Shown: piece after piece, positions 25,860 to 35,411 of the stretch
How the letters are laid out: the number at the start of each line of letters is the position of its first letter
Position numbering within the stretch: the stretch's first letter is position 1
DNA from: CBDCVA01 sp965222935 [NCBI: Candidatus Latescibacterota bacterium]
GTDB taxonomy: Bacteria > Latescibacterota > CBDCVA01
Direction of reading: 5' to 3'
DNA length: 64,000 nt
NCBI GenBank assembly: GCA_965222935.1
Contig: CBDCVA010000002.1
Span: 310,001-374,000 of the forward strand
The notes under the pieces: model-generated
The model's input: only the letters and a program-made list of their open reading frames with translations
Database searches by the model: none
Told to the model about the DNA's origin: nothing
Made by a program: the position numbers and the translations under genes

Positions 25860-26831
25860 TCACCTCAGCCACGATTCCGGCCCCGCCGCACAGCAGCCGA
25901 CGCGCGCAACAAGCGGAAGGGGGCCGGCCCGCCCTCTGAAGCGATCGATGACCGCGACGATCTTGTTCTCGGGCGCACAGAACCAGCCGGTCCACCGAAG
26001 GTGCCCCATTCCGAGCCAGCGCGTCACCGGAAAGCGGTGGCCTCCCCGGATGACCAGGCCGGGGTGGTCGGAGCCGCCCTGGTCGTCGAACTCCAAACGG
26101 AAGCCGCGTAGCTCCTTACGGAACGTCTCGAGTGCCCAGCGCCGCAGCGTCTGCTCACCTAAAAGCGTTCGCCCCATGCTGAATTTTTGGACGATCAGGC
26201 GTCGCTCGAAGCGGGCGAACTCCATGCGGGATCGGCCAGTCACGAAGGCGTTTCTTGACAGCTCCAACTCTCCCGGCAGGGTCACGTCAAGCCCGAAAAC
26301 CGACCAGCGTCGCTCTGTCCCTCTGGGCGCGATCACCACCGAACCCATAACGCGCCGCGCCGTCTTAGCGATGCGCTCCTTCCCTCTCCCGACGATGCGC
26401 ATAAAGATCACGCGCGGCCGCCGTTCCTGGGTCTCCACGACAAGATTGTGCGCTTCCGCGTCGCGTGTGCGCCAGACGAAGTACTCCGCATCTCCTCCGA
26501 CATCGACAGGCAGCGGCCGATTCCGCTCGATCCTGATGCGCCCCTCGCCCTTGGGCGCCGCTTCTTCCACCTGCCGCAAGTGACGTTCGAGCAACCGATG
26601 CATCAGGCCGCGCCGCTGAACTTTCCACGTCAGGTCAAGCCGCTCCATCTCGCCGTCGTCGAGCTGAGCGCGCCCCTCCCGCGCCGTGCCCACCAGCCGC
26701 CCCGGTGACCAAGCCGCGGGCACCTCCAGCGCTATACCCCACCAGGCAAAGGGCTTCCACTCAGCCCACATGTCGTGCGCCTGCGGTGCTTCCGTCACAT
26801 GCGACTTGCTCTCTATCGCGGTGTTGGCCAT
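25860..26831 (-). CDS. uncharacterised soluble protein of the ABC/OPT cluster
   Basis: A 323-residue protein without signal peptide or membrane span, rich in Arg, Trp and Glu, and of alpha/beta composition. The first half has KPFAWWGIALEVPAAWSPGR and the second repeats a similar phrase (RRWSVFGLDVTLPGELELSR), so it may be an internal duplication. Near the C-terminus two cysteines occur in NKIVAVIDRF...RVGCCAAG. I do not recognise a family. It begins six bases after the OPT-like gene ends and precedes the PqqD-like gene, so it should work with that system. Confidence 0.7.
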   Translation of the reverse strand: MANTAIESKSHVTEAPQAHDMWAEWKPFAWWGIALEVPAAWSPGRLVGTAREGRAQLDDGEMERLDLTWKVQRRGLMHRLLERHLRQVEEAAPKGEGRIRIERNRPLPVDVGGDAEYFVWRTRDAEAHNLVVETQERRPRVIFMRIVGRGKERIAKTARRVMGSVVIAPRGTERRWSVFGLDVTLPGELELSRNAFVTGRSRMEFARFERRLIVQKFSMGRTLLGEQTLRRWALETFRKELRGFRLEFDDQGGSDHPGLVIRGGHRFPVTRWLGMGHLRWTGWFCAPENKIVAVIDRFRGRAGPLPLVARVGCCAAGPESWLR

Positions 26832-26837
26832 GAGACG

Positions 26838-29717
26838 CTAGAACACCACCTGGCTAATGGAAAGCGAGATGAGCGCCACGGCGATGGAGATCATGGCGAC
26901 GATGCCCACCCCGCAGGCCATGCCGGCGCCGATGATGGGCGCGTATCGCAGCCACGTCTCCTCACCCAGTCGCTTCCTGAAATAGTACCGACCCAAAAGC
27001 GCCCCGATGAGCTGGGGCAGGATAATAAACGGCCACACGTTCGTGCCCGCCACGATGCCGTAGAAGAACCCCATGGAGGCCCCCGAAGCGGCGAGGATGG
27101 CGTACAAGACGGCGAATGCGGCCGTAGAGATCGCGATGTAATCCCAGTGGATGGCACCCTCGATCAAGCTCACGCGTTTCTGGATGGCCAGGTCGCTCAC
27201 CGCCCCAGAGGGGAGCCCGCTTTTCTCGGGACCATAGGCTCGCCAACTCACGCCGTCGTACCGCGAGATGCCGGACGCCGTCTGGACCCACAGGACGTTG
27301 CTCCGGTCTACCTCCAGGCTCAGGATGCGGTCGTCCACGAGTGGAGACTCATCCGTGCTATAGCTTCGCCACGTCTCCCCGTCGAACCGGGAAAGGCCGT
27401 TGTCCGTCCCGACCCAGACAGCATCCGAGCTATCCACCGCGATGGACGTCACTCGCAACCCCGCCAGGCCCGCTTGCGTCCCCAGTCGCTCCCAGCGGCC
27501 GTCGGAGCTCAGCCGTGCTACGCCCTCCTCGGTGCCGACCCACTGGTTGCCGCGCTTGTCTTGGGCGATCGTTGTGGCCCACTTGGTGCCCAGACCCGTC
27601 TTGTCGTCGAAGACTGTCACCTGTCTCTCCGCATCAATTCGCGCAAGTCCCTCATCGGTTCCAGCCCAGACGGAGCCCTCTCGATCCACGCGGACCCACC
27701 GAACGTCGTTCGAGGGCAGGCCATGCGTCTCAGCCGTCATCACGAGCCACTCTCGGTCGTCGAAGCGCGCAACACCGGCGGCGGTCGCGAACCATTTGAA
27801 GCCGGAGCGGTCAACGCTTGTACCTCTGATCTCGTCCGAAGGCATATCGTCCACCTTCTGAGTGTACTTCGTCCATCTGCCGGCCAGGAGACGGGAGACG
27901 CCACTATCCGTGGCAAACCACTTTGCCCCTTCGGAGTCGATGGCGATGTCGTTGACCTTGTCGTCCGTCAGCCCGTGTTGAGTCGTGTAGACGCGCCAAC
28001 TCGCACCGTCGAAGAGCGCTGCCCCTCGGTCGGTGGCGAACCAGCGCTCGTCTTCGAGGGTGCTCGAGGCCCACAGGCACTGCCACGTCGCATTGTAGGG
28101 CCAGAACCTCTGTACTGCGGGATACGCGCCTGAAGGGATGGGCGCAAGCTGCCAGATGAACGACCAGAAGATGAAGCTCGTGACCAGGATGATGCCCATG
28201 CCCAGGAGCAACGCCCGGACGTAACTGCCGAAGGTGGTCTTGAGGATCTCCAGCACTCGAAAGTGCTGAGCCATCCATCCGTGCCCGTACATCGGCACAG
28301 GAGCGAACCAGATGGCCGAACCCTTGTACCCCGAGAGGTAGAAGGAAGCTTCGCGGACAAAGGGGAACGGATCGATGTTGGCGGCGCCACCCGTGATGCC
28401 CTGCATGCGCGCACCAATGTAGGACAGCGCTGGCGTCATGATGAAACCGAAAGCTGCGACGATCCAGATGGGGAATTCGGGCACGAGCACCCAGACCATG
28501 AGCACACCCAGCAACGTCGCCACAGCCCAGATGCCCAGCGCGAGCCACAGGCCCATGTCACCGCGCCCCTCCGGCACATCGGTCACGCTCACCCGGCTGG
28601 CCCCCGCACGCGCCCTGGCCCGGAAGATCGAAACGATGCTCCAGATGCCCAGAATCGCCACGACGAGCGAGCCGCCGATGCGCGCGGAAAGCCAGAAATC
28701 CAGGTCGGTGGCGATCATCGTTGGGATGACGGACATCCCCTGCACCCAGCGGTGATAGATGCCGGTGACCTCGAGGATGGGCGAGAGGACAAGCCAGCGC
28801 AGGACGAACCCTGCAAATATCCCGACGACTGTCCAGAACGGGATAACAAACGCCATCACAACCAGGGTGATATCCGTGCCGATGGAGATCGACGAAGCTG
28901 GGAGCAGCGCGCTCAGCGACGTCGTGAAGTCCACGAAGGGGATGGGGATGATCGTCACCGTGTCGGTCAGGAAAATGCTGCTGAAGGTGGGGACGACGAT
29001 GTAGATGAGGGACCATGCGGTGCCGATGATCGTCCCCATGCTGAAGACGCGCCAGCGCCAGCCCTCGACCTTCCCGGAGGTCTCCGCCAGCGCCATCGAC
29101 CCCGAGGCTTGCACGTAGGCCAGCGGGAAAGGCAATTGCTCGATGTCGCTGGTAAGGCGGAACACGACGTACCCCATGCTGATCATGTTGATCTTGGAGA
29201 TCAGATAATGGAGGACCAGGATCACGATCGGGATCGCCCAATCGCTGTGCCAGAAGGTCCGCTGGGCGAGCGCGTCGGAGTCGGGCCGGGGGGCCAGCCA
29301 GGTAGGGATGTACGCCGAGATGCCCTGCGCCTGAGGGGACTGAACCAGGTACTGGTCCCAGATCATGCTGCCAAAAGGTCCGCCCATCACGGCGGCCGAG
29401 CCCATCTTGGATGAGGACTCCAGGATGAGCCCGGAGATAGCCATGATGATGAAGATCTCTTGGGGACGGAGCCGGACGAAGGAGCGCTTGAGGATTTCGA
29501 CGAACAGAATCACCGTCACCCACTGGGCCGCGCCGCCAAACGTTCCGCCGGTCAGAAGGCCGAGGTACATCGACCCAGGCAGCATGACGATCGCGACGAA
29601 CAGCGCCGCCCACAATGACCTGATGTTGAACCCGGACTCGAACGGCGCGTCCGGGGGCAAGATGTCGTATTCGCGCTCGATCTCGGCGCGCGTCTTGCCC
29701 ATTACACGGTCGGCCAA
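26838..29717 (-). CDS. OPT-like permease with a seven-bladed regulator propeller inserted between membrane spans
   Basis: A 959-residue integral membrane protein. Residues about 35-550 contain a dozen or so spans with oligopeptide-transporter-like features (LPGSMYLGLLTGGTFGGAAQ, SSSKMGSAAVMGGPFGSMIW, LPFPLAYVQASGS, TPALSYIGARMQGITGGAAN). Residues about 553-842 form seven copies of a two-component-regulator-type propeller repeat: WFATDRGAALFDGASW, KWFATDSGVSRLLAG, KWFATAAGVARFDD, VWAGTDEGLARID, QWVGTEEGVARLS, VWVGTDNGLSRFDG and LWVQTASGISRYDG. Three more spans end the protein. The propeller is thus a loop insertion, not a fusion at one end. It lies 52 bases after the M28/FtsX gene. Substrate unknown. 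Confidence 0.85.
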   Translation of the reverse strand: MADRVMGKTRAEIEREYDILPPDAPFESGFNIRSLWAALFVAIVMLPGSMYLGLLTGGTFGGAAQWVTVILFVEILKRSFVRLRPQEIFIIMAISGLILESSSKMGSAAVMGGPFGSMIWDQYLVQSPQAQGISAYIPTWLAPRPDSDALAQRTFWHSDWAIPIVILVLHYLISKINMISMGYVVFRLTSDIEQLPFPLAYVQASGSMALAETSGKVEGWRWRVFSMGTIIGTAWSLIYIVVPTFSSIFLTDTVTIIPIPFVDFTTSLSALLPASSISIGTDITLVVMAFVIPFWTVVGIFAGFVLRWLVLSPILEVTGIYHRWVQGMSVIPTMIATDLDFWLSARIGGSLVVAILGIWSIVSIFRARARAGASRVSVTDVPEGRGDMGLWLALGIWAVATLLGVLMVWVLVPEFPIWIVAAFGFIMTPALSYIGARMQGITGGAANIDPFPFVREASFYLSGYKGSAIWFAPVPMYGHGWMAQHFRVLEILKTTFGSYVRALLLGMGIILVTSFIFWSFIWQLAPIPSGAYPAVQRFWPYNATWQCLWASSTLEDERWFATDRGAALFDGASWRVYTTQHGLTDDKVNDIAIDSEGAKWFATDSGVSRLLAGRWTKYTQKVDDMPSDEIRGTSVDRSGFKWFATAAGVARFDDREWLVMTAETHGLPSNDVRWVRVDREGSVWAGTDEGLARIDAERQVTVFDDKTGLGTKWATTIAQDKRGNQWVGTEEGVARLSSDGRWERLGTQAGLAGLRVTSIAVDSSDAVWVGTDNGLSRFDGETWRSYSTDESPLVDDRILSLEVDRSNVLWVQTASGISRYDGVSWRAYGPEKSGLPSGAVSDLAIQKRVSLIEGAIHWDYIAISTAAFAVLYAILAASGASMGFFYGIVAGTNVWPFIILPQLIGALLGRYYFRKRLGEETWLRYAPIIGAGMACGVGIVAMISIAVALISLSISQVVF

Positions 29718-29769
29718 ATCACTCCCCCCTCAGTCTTCAAGCATCACCTGGGCTGATGATCGTGAAGGC

Positions 29770-32700
29770 TCATGACGCGGCGGGCGCCTCGCCCAGCACT
29801 TGCTGACCCTCTTCGGCGTACTGCTGCTTCTGTCCCGCGGGCACGGTCCGCCAGACGAGGAACCGTTTGCGAAGCACGTTGAGAAAGCCACGGTTGATGC
29901 GTTTCCAGGAGGCCACGTCGCCGGAGAGGCGGTTGATAGCCACCTCGACCCGATAGATGTTGTGGTGACCGGTCGGTATCGCGTCGAGCGAGACGGCCTG
30001 GCTGATGCCGAGATCGTAGGGCGCCAGCCAACACCTTAGCGAGATGCGGTAGTGGGTCTGTCCGTTCTCCCGGATCGCCTCGAGGTTCGTGCCCTCGGTC
30101 ACGAAATCGCCCACGGATCCCTCTCGATAGGACTCGAACACCCGCGCCAGATAGACGTACATCGGCACTACCTCGACGCCGCCTACGGTGAACGGGAAAT
30201 CGAATATCCAGGTGTCGCCCTCCGGCTCGGGCATCTCCCACTTGCGAGCCACATCCGGCACGGCCATGTCCGATGCCTTCTTCGCCGGATACCACGTGGA
30301 CAGGAACACCGTGGCCATGACCACCAAAGTCGAGTAGATGGCCGAAAGTGACGAGTAATTGAGCGACAGGCCACCCAAATACCCACCGCTATAGAGCGTC
30401 GTGGTGATGATCTGGCCGATCAGGTAACCGACGACCGCCCCAACGGTGGCGAACACGCTCGCCTCCGCCATAAAGAGCGCGGCGATGTGGCTGGGCGCCA
30501 GCCCCACTGAGCTATAGATGCCGATCTCGCGGAAGCGCTCGTACACCGAGCCCATCATGGTATTGAGCACGATCAGCGCGGCGATCACGATGGGGATAAT
30601 CACGTTGGAGACGCCCCCGAACGACGTGCCCCCTATCGAGCTGTACACCTTCACCTTCTCGCCCTGCCCGACGAACATGGTCAGCGCCACGCGCTGCATG
30701 AACGCCTCGATGTCGCGGACGAAGTCGGACTTGGGCTTGCCGCTTTCATCGGTGAAATTGGCCAGGGCCACGGAGGTCAAAGTTCCGCCGATGTCGCGCA
30801 CCTGCTCGAATGGGACGATGATGACGTTGTTCGCCTCAAGGTGCTGAAACGATTCGACGGGCTGCGACGCGACAAGCTCGGGGTCGTCCTGAGCGGCCTC
30901 AGTCATGCGCGTACTTTCGGCCTTGGTATCCACCGGCGTGATCTTCTCGTCGTCCATGTCGCGAAAAGCGTTCAGTTGCTCGACGTCGATGAGGCCCACC
31001 ACCGTGTAGTCGCTCCCAAGCATTCGGATCTTCGCGCTGCCCACATCCTCAAGCCCGACGCCCACGATCTCGGCCAGATTGGTAGGCAAAATGATAGCGA
31101 GCCGATCGTCGGGCCGGAACCAGCGGCTCTTCGAGCCCACCAGCATCTCGTCGATCCTCGTGATCTCGGGTTCGCGGCTGGAAAGACCCAGGATGCCGTT
31201 GGCGAAGCTCGCCTTGTCAGTCTCCAGTGATTCGAACCCGATGAAGATCGACTCGGACTTGATCTTCGACATGAACCAAGCCCGAGGCACGACCGAAGCC
31301 ATGTCCCCGAAGGCGCTCGCCAGATAGTCCACCACAGGTTGCTGCATCACACGCCAGGCGCGGTCGCGCACCAGCGCTCCCTGGTATGCGGAATCGTTGC
31401 CCCTGGGGAGCTTGTAGAAGCGGATTTTCTGGGTGATGGACGTGAACGATAGCGCGGTGAAGGTGAGCAGGATGAGCGTCGCCGCCGTGAGCCCCGTCCG
31501 GATCTTGCGCTTGCGCAGGTTATTGATCCCCAAGGTAATCGCGGCTGCGGTCGCGGAAAGCCGCCCAACGTCTTGATCCTGGACGCCCACCTCCTGGCTT
31601 TTGACCTTGCGGATCTCCTGGTTGAACTTGCCCATAATGATGATCAAAATCGTCGTACCCAGAGCCAGGATCACAAACGCAAGAAAGATGATGTATGGCG
31701 AAGTAGAGAGTTTGAAGGCAGGGTGAACGTACTTCAGGATCATGAAGACGACCACGAAGATACTGCCGAAGCCCAGGAGCTGCTTGGTGATGTTTGTGAA
31801 CCCGAACAGGAGCCGCTCCAGGAAGAAGCTGAACGGCAGCAGTAGCGCGAAGTAGAAAATGACCCCGTTGACGGTATCGTTGGCGGTGGATTTGAAGTCG
31901 GGGTAGGCACGGGCCTCCAGGCCCCAAGCCTCGCGGACTGAAGCGATGAAGGCATCGTACTGGCGATTCGCCAAGTGCCTGCGGGCAGATTCCAACGCCA
32001 CCTTCGCCTTCTCGTGTAGCTGCTGGATCTTTTTGTTGACCACCCCATACTTGAGCATTTTCTTCATCCGCACGTCGTCGATGACCCACAGGTCCTTGGC
32101 CACCACGTACGCCGGATTAAAGAGAATGGCATCCCGCGGGTCGTAGCCGATCCCCTCGGCCCGCTCCATCGTCTCCGGGCGGTCGGCCTCTGCTTCGGTA
32201 ACCGGGCTCTCAAGCATTTCCCATGGGGCGTTGGTGAGCAGGTACTTGATCTCGCTCAGGACGCCGGTGGACATCAGGATTTTCACGCGCTGCTCGGGGC
32301 GCGCGAAGATCACGGCGCCCTCGGTGATGTCGCGCTCGGCCGTGGCCTGCCTTTCGATGAGCGTGTAACCGTGGAACTGCGGATCGCTGTCGTCTTCGCC
32401 CAGGACGCGCACGTAGTCCAGCGCCGAGAGATAACGGGAGTCCACGATGTCTAGGAGCGTAATCGCCCGACATCGGAAGAGGATCTCCAGCATCTCGATT
32501 TCCCACAGGTTGTTGCTCACCAGCATGGGATACGTCTTGTCCCCGTCCCACCCCAGGTCGGGCGCGTAGGTGATCCGGCCGTCCACATTGAGCTTGTAGG
32601 CCTGGACCTTCAACTGCCCCTCCTTCTGCCGCAGGCTGCGGAATCGGAAGGTGCCCTTCTCGGCCCCCTCTCTCGTCGTCATGGTCGTCATCAGCCGCCG

Positions 32701-34416
32701 CACCCCGGCGCAGGTTTCCAGGATCGGCAGCCGATAGGTGACGACCGCCCCGCCGATGGGGTCTTCGGGGGTAAAGGACCGCTCCTGGTTGAACCATAGA
32801 ATCTTGCCGGAGAGGTCGTGCGCCCAGTCGCGCAGTCTGAGTTTGGAGTCGGGGAAGAATTTGTGATCACGCGCCGCCTTATAGAGCGCGGCGGTGATGG
32901 TACGGGTCTGGGTCGTCAGGTTATCGAAGTTGACGTACTCGGGCAGGTCGGACGGCGTATCGATCCGCGGGCGGATGTCGTCGGGGCTAATGAGCGTGAT
33001 GCCGTGGTTGCCCATGAAGGTGACCGATTCGGAATTCAGCGCCAGGGGCACGGGCATGAAGTCCTTCCACGTGCGCTTTGCCGGGGCGATGGCCTCGATA
33101 TATCGGCCGCGCAAGGGATCGGCGTCGTCAGGAAAAGCGTCACGAGCGTACTGAGCGAGCTTCTTCGAGTAGGGGGCAAGAAGGTTCTTCTTGTAATTAT
33201 CCGTGGTCCAGGCCGGATTATAAAAGGTGCCGAGGCCCATGCCCGCGACCCGATGGTTGGCCGTCGACAGATCGAACCCAATAAAAACCCGGAAGTCGAT
33301 CAACTCGGCCGGGTCCATCTTCTCTAGGAAGTGTTTGCTCTTGCGGGAGTGGCGATAGAGAAAGTCGTTGATTCCCTCGAGCCCCTCGAAGTGCCCCGAA
33401 GTTGCCATGACCAGGAACGTGTAGCGGGTCCCGTATTCCTTCAGAACGCGCGCGGTCTCCAGAAGAGCGGCAATTCCCGTGGCGCTCTCGGCGCCCGGTG
33501 CGACGGCTGGGACAACGGAAATCGCGTCGTAGTACCCCTCCAGAATGACGATCTGGTCCTTCCACTTGACCGGGATCTGCTTCTCCGTCGCGCGCGGCAT
33601 GTTGGTGTCTTCGCCGCGGATCCAGCCATAGACGTTCCAGGTCTCGACTTCCTCCCAGTCCATGCGCGCTTCGACGGTGACGGGAAACAGCGGCCCGCGC
33701 TCGGTCAGGGCAATCAGCCGCTGGGCGTCGGCCTTCTCGATCCAGAAGCGTGGCACGTCTGCGGGCACAGCCATGAACTTTTTCTCTGCTTGTTTCATCG
33801 TGACGTTGCCGTTGTCGAAGAAAATGACCGCAGCGGCACCGAGCATCCGAGCCTTGAGGAAGTTCTTGCCCGAGTCGAAGTCCATCAGGACGATGGCGTC
33901 CTTCATCTCGTAGCCGTTGAAATCGACGAAATCGCCTAACCCGGCGTAGATCAGATGGCCCGTCACACCGCCGCGAGGCAGGCTCGGAGTACGAACGTCG
34001 TTGGGCCAGAGGCCAGCAAGCCCCAGCCGTTCGCCGTCCGGTAACTCGATATGGCCGCCCTTATCGATGGGGACGACAACCGGGAAGCCTTCGGTGGTGA
34101 TGTCCTCGAGGCCGATCGTTTCGAACGCCTCATGGATGTACTCGTAGGCCTGCCGGTTACCCGCATAGCCCGGCACACGTGAGCCCATCGCCGATAGCGC
34201 CTCGACGTGCTCACGCAACTGCTCTTGCCCGATCGAGGTGAGGGCCATTTCCAGCCGCGGGTTGGGCGGCGGCGGCGGCGGCTCATGAATGGGTTCAGGT
34301 TTGCCGAAGATGGGGATGAGGATGTGGTCGGTGATCGTCTGGGGATCGAAGATGGTGACCGTGGAGATCATCCCCAGCGCGAAGACCGTCAGCAGAATCG
34401 CCTTAGCTCTGTGCAT
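29770..34416 (-). CDS. M28-like peptidase domain fused to an FtsX-type permease
   Basis: A 1548-residue membrane protein. After an N-terminal span (about residues 7-25) and a proline run comes an M28/transferrin-receptor-like domain (about 60-520). Its metal-site motifs are altered: GYYDAIS instead of GHxD, GAESATG instead of ADDNASG, and SGHFEGLEG instead of GEExGL. Residues about 520-840 are of unknown fold. Spans near 848-920 are followed by a full FtsX unit: first span LTAATLILLTFTALSF (about 970), an extracytoplasmic domain of about 250 residues, NVIIPIVIAALIVLNTMMGS (about 1270), the signature ERFREIGIYSSVGLAPSHI and two more spans. A cytoplasmic tail of about 160 residues ends it. Its start overlaps the TPR gene by 14 bases. 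Confidence 0.85.
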   Translation of the reverse strand: MHRAKAILLTVFALGMISTVTIFDPQTITDHILIPIFGKPEPIHEPPPPPPNPRLEMALTSIGQEQLREHVEALSAMGSRVPGYAGNRQAYEYIHEAFETIGLEDITTEGFPVVVPIDKGGHIELPDGERLGLAGLWPNDVRTPSLPRGGVTGHLIYAGLGDFVDFNGYEMKDAIVLMDFDSGKNFLKARMLGAAAVIFFDNGNVTMKQAEKKFMAVPADVPRFWIEKADAQRLIALTERGPLFPVTVEARMDWEEVETWNVYGWIRGEDTNMPRATEKQIPVKWKDQIVILEGYYDAISVVPAVAPGAESATGIAALLETARVLKEYGTRYTFLVMATSGHFEGLEGINDFLYRHSRKSKHFLEKMDPAELIDFRVFIGFDLSTANHRVAGMGLGTFYNPAWTTDNYKKNLLAPYSKKLAQYARDAFPDDADPLRGRYIEAIAPAKRTWKDFMPVPLALNSESVTFMGNHGITLISPDDIRPRIDTPSDLPEYVNFDNLTTQTRTITAALYKAARDHKFFPDSKLRLRDWAHDLSGKILWFNQERSFTPEDPIGGAVVTYRLPILETCAGVRRLMTTMTTREGAEKGTFRFRSLRQKEGQLKVQAYKLNVDGRITYAPDLGWDGDKTYPMLVSNNLWEIEMLEILFRCRAITLLDIVDSRYLSALDYVRVLGEDDSDPQFHGYTLIERQATAERDITEGAVIFARPEQRVKILMSTGVLSEIKYLLTNAPWEMLESPVTEAEADRPETMERAEGIGYDPRDAILFNPAYVVAKDLWVIDDVRMKKMLKYGVVNKKIQQLHEKAKVALESARRHLANRQYDAFIASVREAWGLEARAYPDFKSTANDTVNGVIFYFALLLPFSFFLERLLFGFTNITKQLLGFGSIFVVVFMILKYVHPAFKLSTSPYIIFLAFVILALGTTILIIIMGKFNQEIRKVKSQEVGVQDQDVGRLSATAAAITLGINNLRKRKIRTGLTAATLILLTFTALSFTSITQKIRFYKLPRGNDSAYQGALVRDRAWRVMQQPVVDYLASAFGDMASVVPRAWFMSKIKSESIFIGFESLETDKASFANGILGLSSREPEITRIDEMLVGSKSRWFRPDDRLAIILPTNLAEIVGVGLEDVGSAKIRMLGSDYTVVGLIDVEQLNAFRDMDDEKITPVDTKAESTRMTEAAQDDPELVASQPVESFQHLEANNVIIVPFEQVRDIGGTLTSVALANFTDESGKPKSDFVRDIEAFMQRVALTMFVGQGEKVKVYSSIGGTSFGGVSNVIIPIVIAALIVLNTMMGSVYERFREIGIYSSVGLAPSHIAALFMAEASVFATVGAVVGYLIGQIITTTLYSGGYLGGLSLNYSSLSAIYSTLVVMATVFLSTWYPAKKASDMAVPDVARKWEMPEPEGDTWIFDFPFTVGGVEVVPMYVYLARVFESYREGSVGDFVTEGTNLEAIRENGQTHYRISLRCWLAPYDLGISQAVSLDAIPTGHHNIYRVEVAINRLSGDVASWKRINRGFLNVLRKRFLVWRTVPAGQKQQYAEEGQQVLGEAPAAS

Positions 34417-35260
34417 TGTAGAGCCGCTCCTGCCGGACCCGTAAGCCTATGACACCACCAGCCACGGCCAGGCAGGCCACGCAGATCGAGGTGACCTGTG
34501 GCCAGGAAAGCCCCCTGTGGCGACCCTGGTCCCGGATCAAGGCCACGCGTTGCCACGCCTTGGCTGAGCTCGGATTGACGTTGAGTTCCGCGATGTAGTA
34601 ATCCAGCGCTTTTTTGTGCTCACCTCGCCGTTCGGCGATCACACCCAGATGATAGTGCGCCTCCGGGAACCAGGGCGCAATTTCCAGTACCGACGCCAAG
34701 GCGTCCTGGGCTTCCTCCTCCCGCCCCTGTCGCAATCGCAGAAGTCCGATGTTATGGATAACCTTGGGGTTATCCGGCTCGTAGGCGATGGCAGTCGTGA
34801 GGGCTCGTTCGGCGCCCCGAAAATCCTTCGAAAGGGATCGCGCTGTCCCGAGGCGCAATAGAAGCGGTATGTCCCCAGGATGCTCCTCCAACGCGGCCGT
34901 GACGAGGTCCGTTGCCTCCACGTACCGTCCCCTGACGATGGCACGATCCGCCTGGGCGATCAGATCTTTGAGGCCCGTCCCCGCGCTGGCTTCGGACGGC
35001 GCACCGAATCCGTACAAGATCACCGCCGCAAGAGCAGCGCCGGCGCTGCCACGGCCCATCAGCCGCCGCCAACGCCGGACCAGAATGAAGGCCATGGCCG
35101 CCAGATCGACAAGCAACAGGACTCTTGCGGGCCAGCCCCACCAGCCCAAAACCCACGGCCAGAGCGCGATTACGCCTAAGACAATCACCGCATCCTCCAC
35201 CAGCGGAGTCCGCCTAGTAGGAGGGTCTCCCGGCGCCTGCAGGCCGTGTTCTTGGGTCAT
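34403..35260 (-). CDS. membrane-anchored TPR protein
   Basis: A 285-residue protein, first gene of the seven-gene cluster. Two N-terminal spans (VIVLGVIALWPWVLGWWGWP and LLLVDLAAMAFILV) are followed by a weaker hydrophobic stretch (GAALAAVILYGFGAPSEASA). Three to four tetratricopeptide repeats (about residues 100-235; for example VIHNIGLLRLRQGREEEAQ, AHYHLGVIAERRGEHKKAL) come next, then a C-terminal span ICVACLAVAGGVIGLRV. TPR units usually scaffold complexes. The stop overlaps the M28/FtsX start, indicating coupled translation. Confidence 0.85.
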   Translation of the reverse strand: MTQEHGLQAPGDPPTRRTPLVEDAVIVLGVIALWPWVLGWWGWPARVLLLVDLAAMAFILVRRWRRLMGRGSAGAALAAVILYGFGAPSEASAGTGLKDLIAQADRAIVRGRYVEATDLVTAALEEHPGDIPLLLRLGTARSLSKDFRGAERALTTAIAYEPDNPKVIHNIGLLRLRQGREEEAQDALASVLEIAPWFPEAHYHLGVIAERRGEHKKALDYYIAELNVNPSSAKAWQRVALIRDQGRHRGLSWPQVTSICVACLAVAGGVIGLRVRQERLYNAQS

Positions 35261-35411
35261 CGCCTATGGAACGTGCTTTGTCTGCTTTAGAGCCCCGAGC
35301 CGCTCACACCCCAAAACGCTTTTGCCTAATATAATACGCCGGGAAGTAGCTCGGCCACCCTTTTTCAGTGTCGCGTTCCCGGCGCCGTAGCCACAGCGGT
35401 TTGCCCGAAGC

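Noticed and set aside
25162-26583. Plus-strand open frame of 473 codons across the FtsX, PqqD-like and unknown genes
   Set aside because: It overlaps three well-supported minus-strand genes and has shadow-like composition with no motif.
28263-29414. Plus-strand open frame of 383 codons opposite the OPT-like gene
   Set aside because: Histidine/aspartate-rich antisense shadow of membrane-protein codons.
23896-35260. Interpretation of the seven-gene cluster as a RiPP biosynthesis cluster
   Set aside because: Only a PqqD-like fold supports it; no precursor peptide, radical SAM, cyclodehydratase or lanthipeptide-type enzyme is visible in the cluster.
35325-35345. TATAAT-like AT-rich core upstream of the TPR gene as a promoter
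   Set aside because: Hexamers on both strands, but no acceptable -35 at 16-18 bases, so not listed as a feature.
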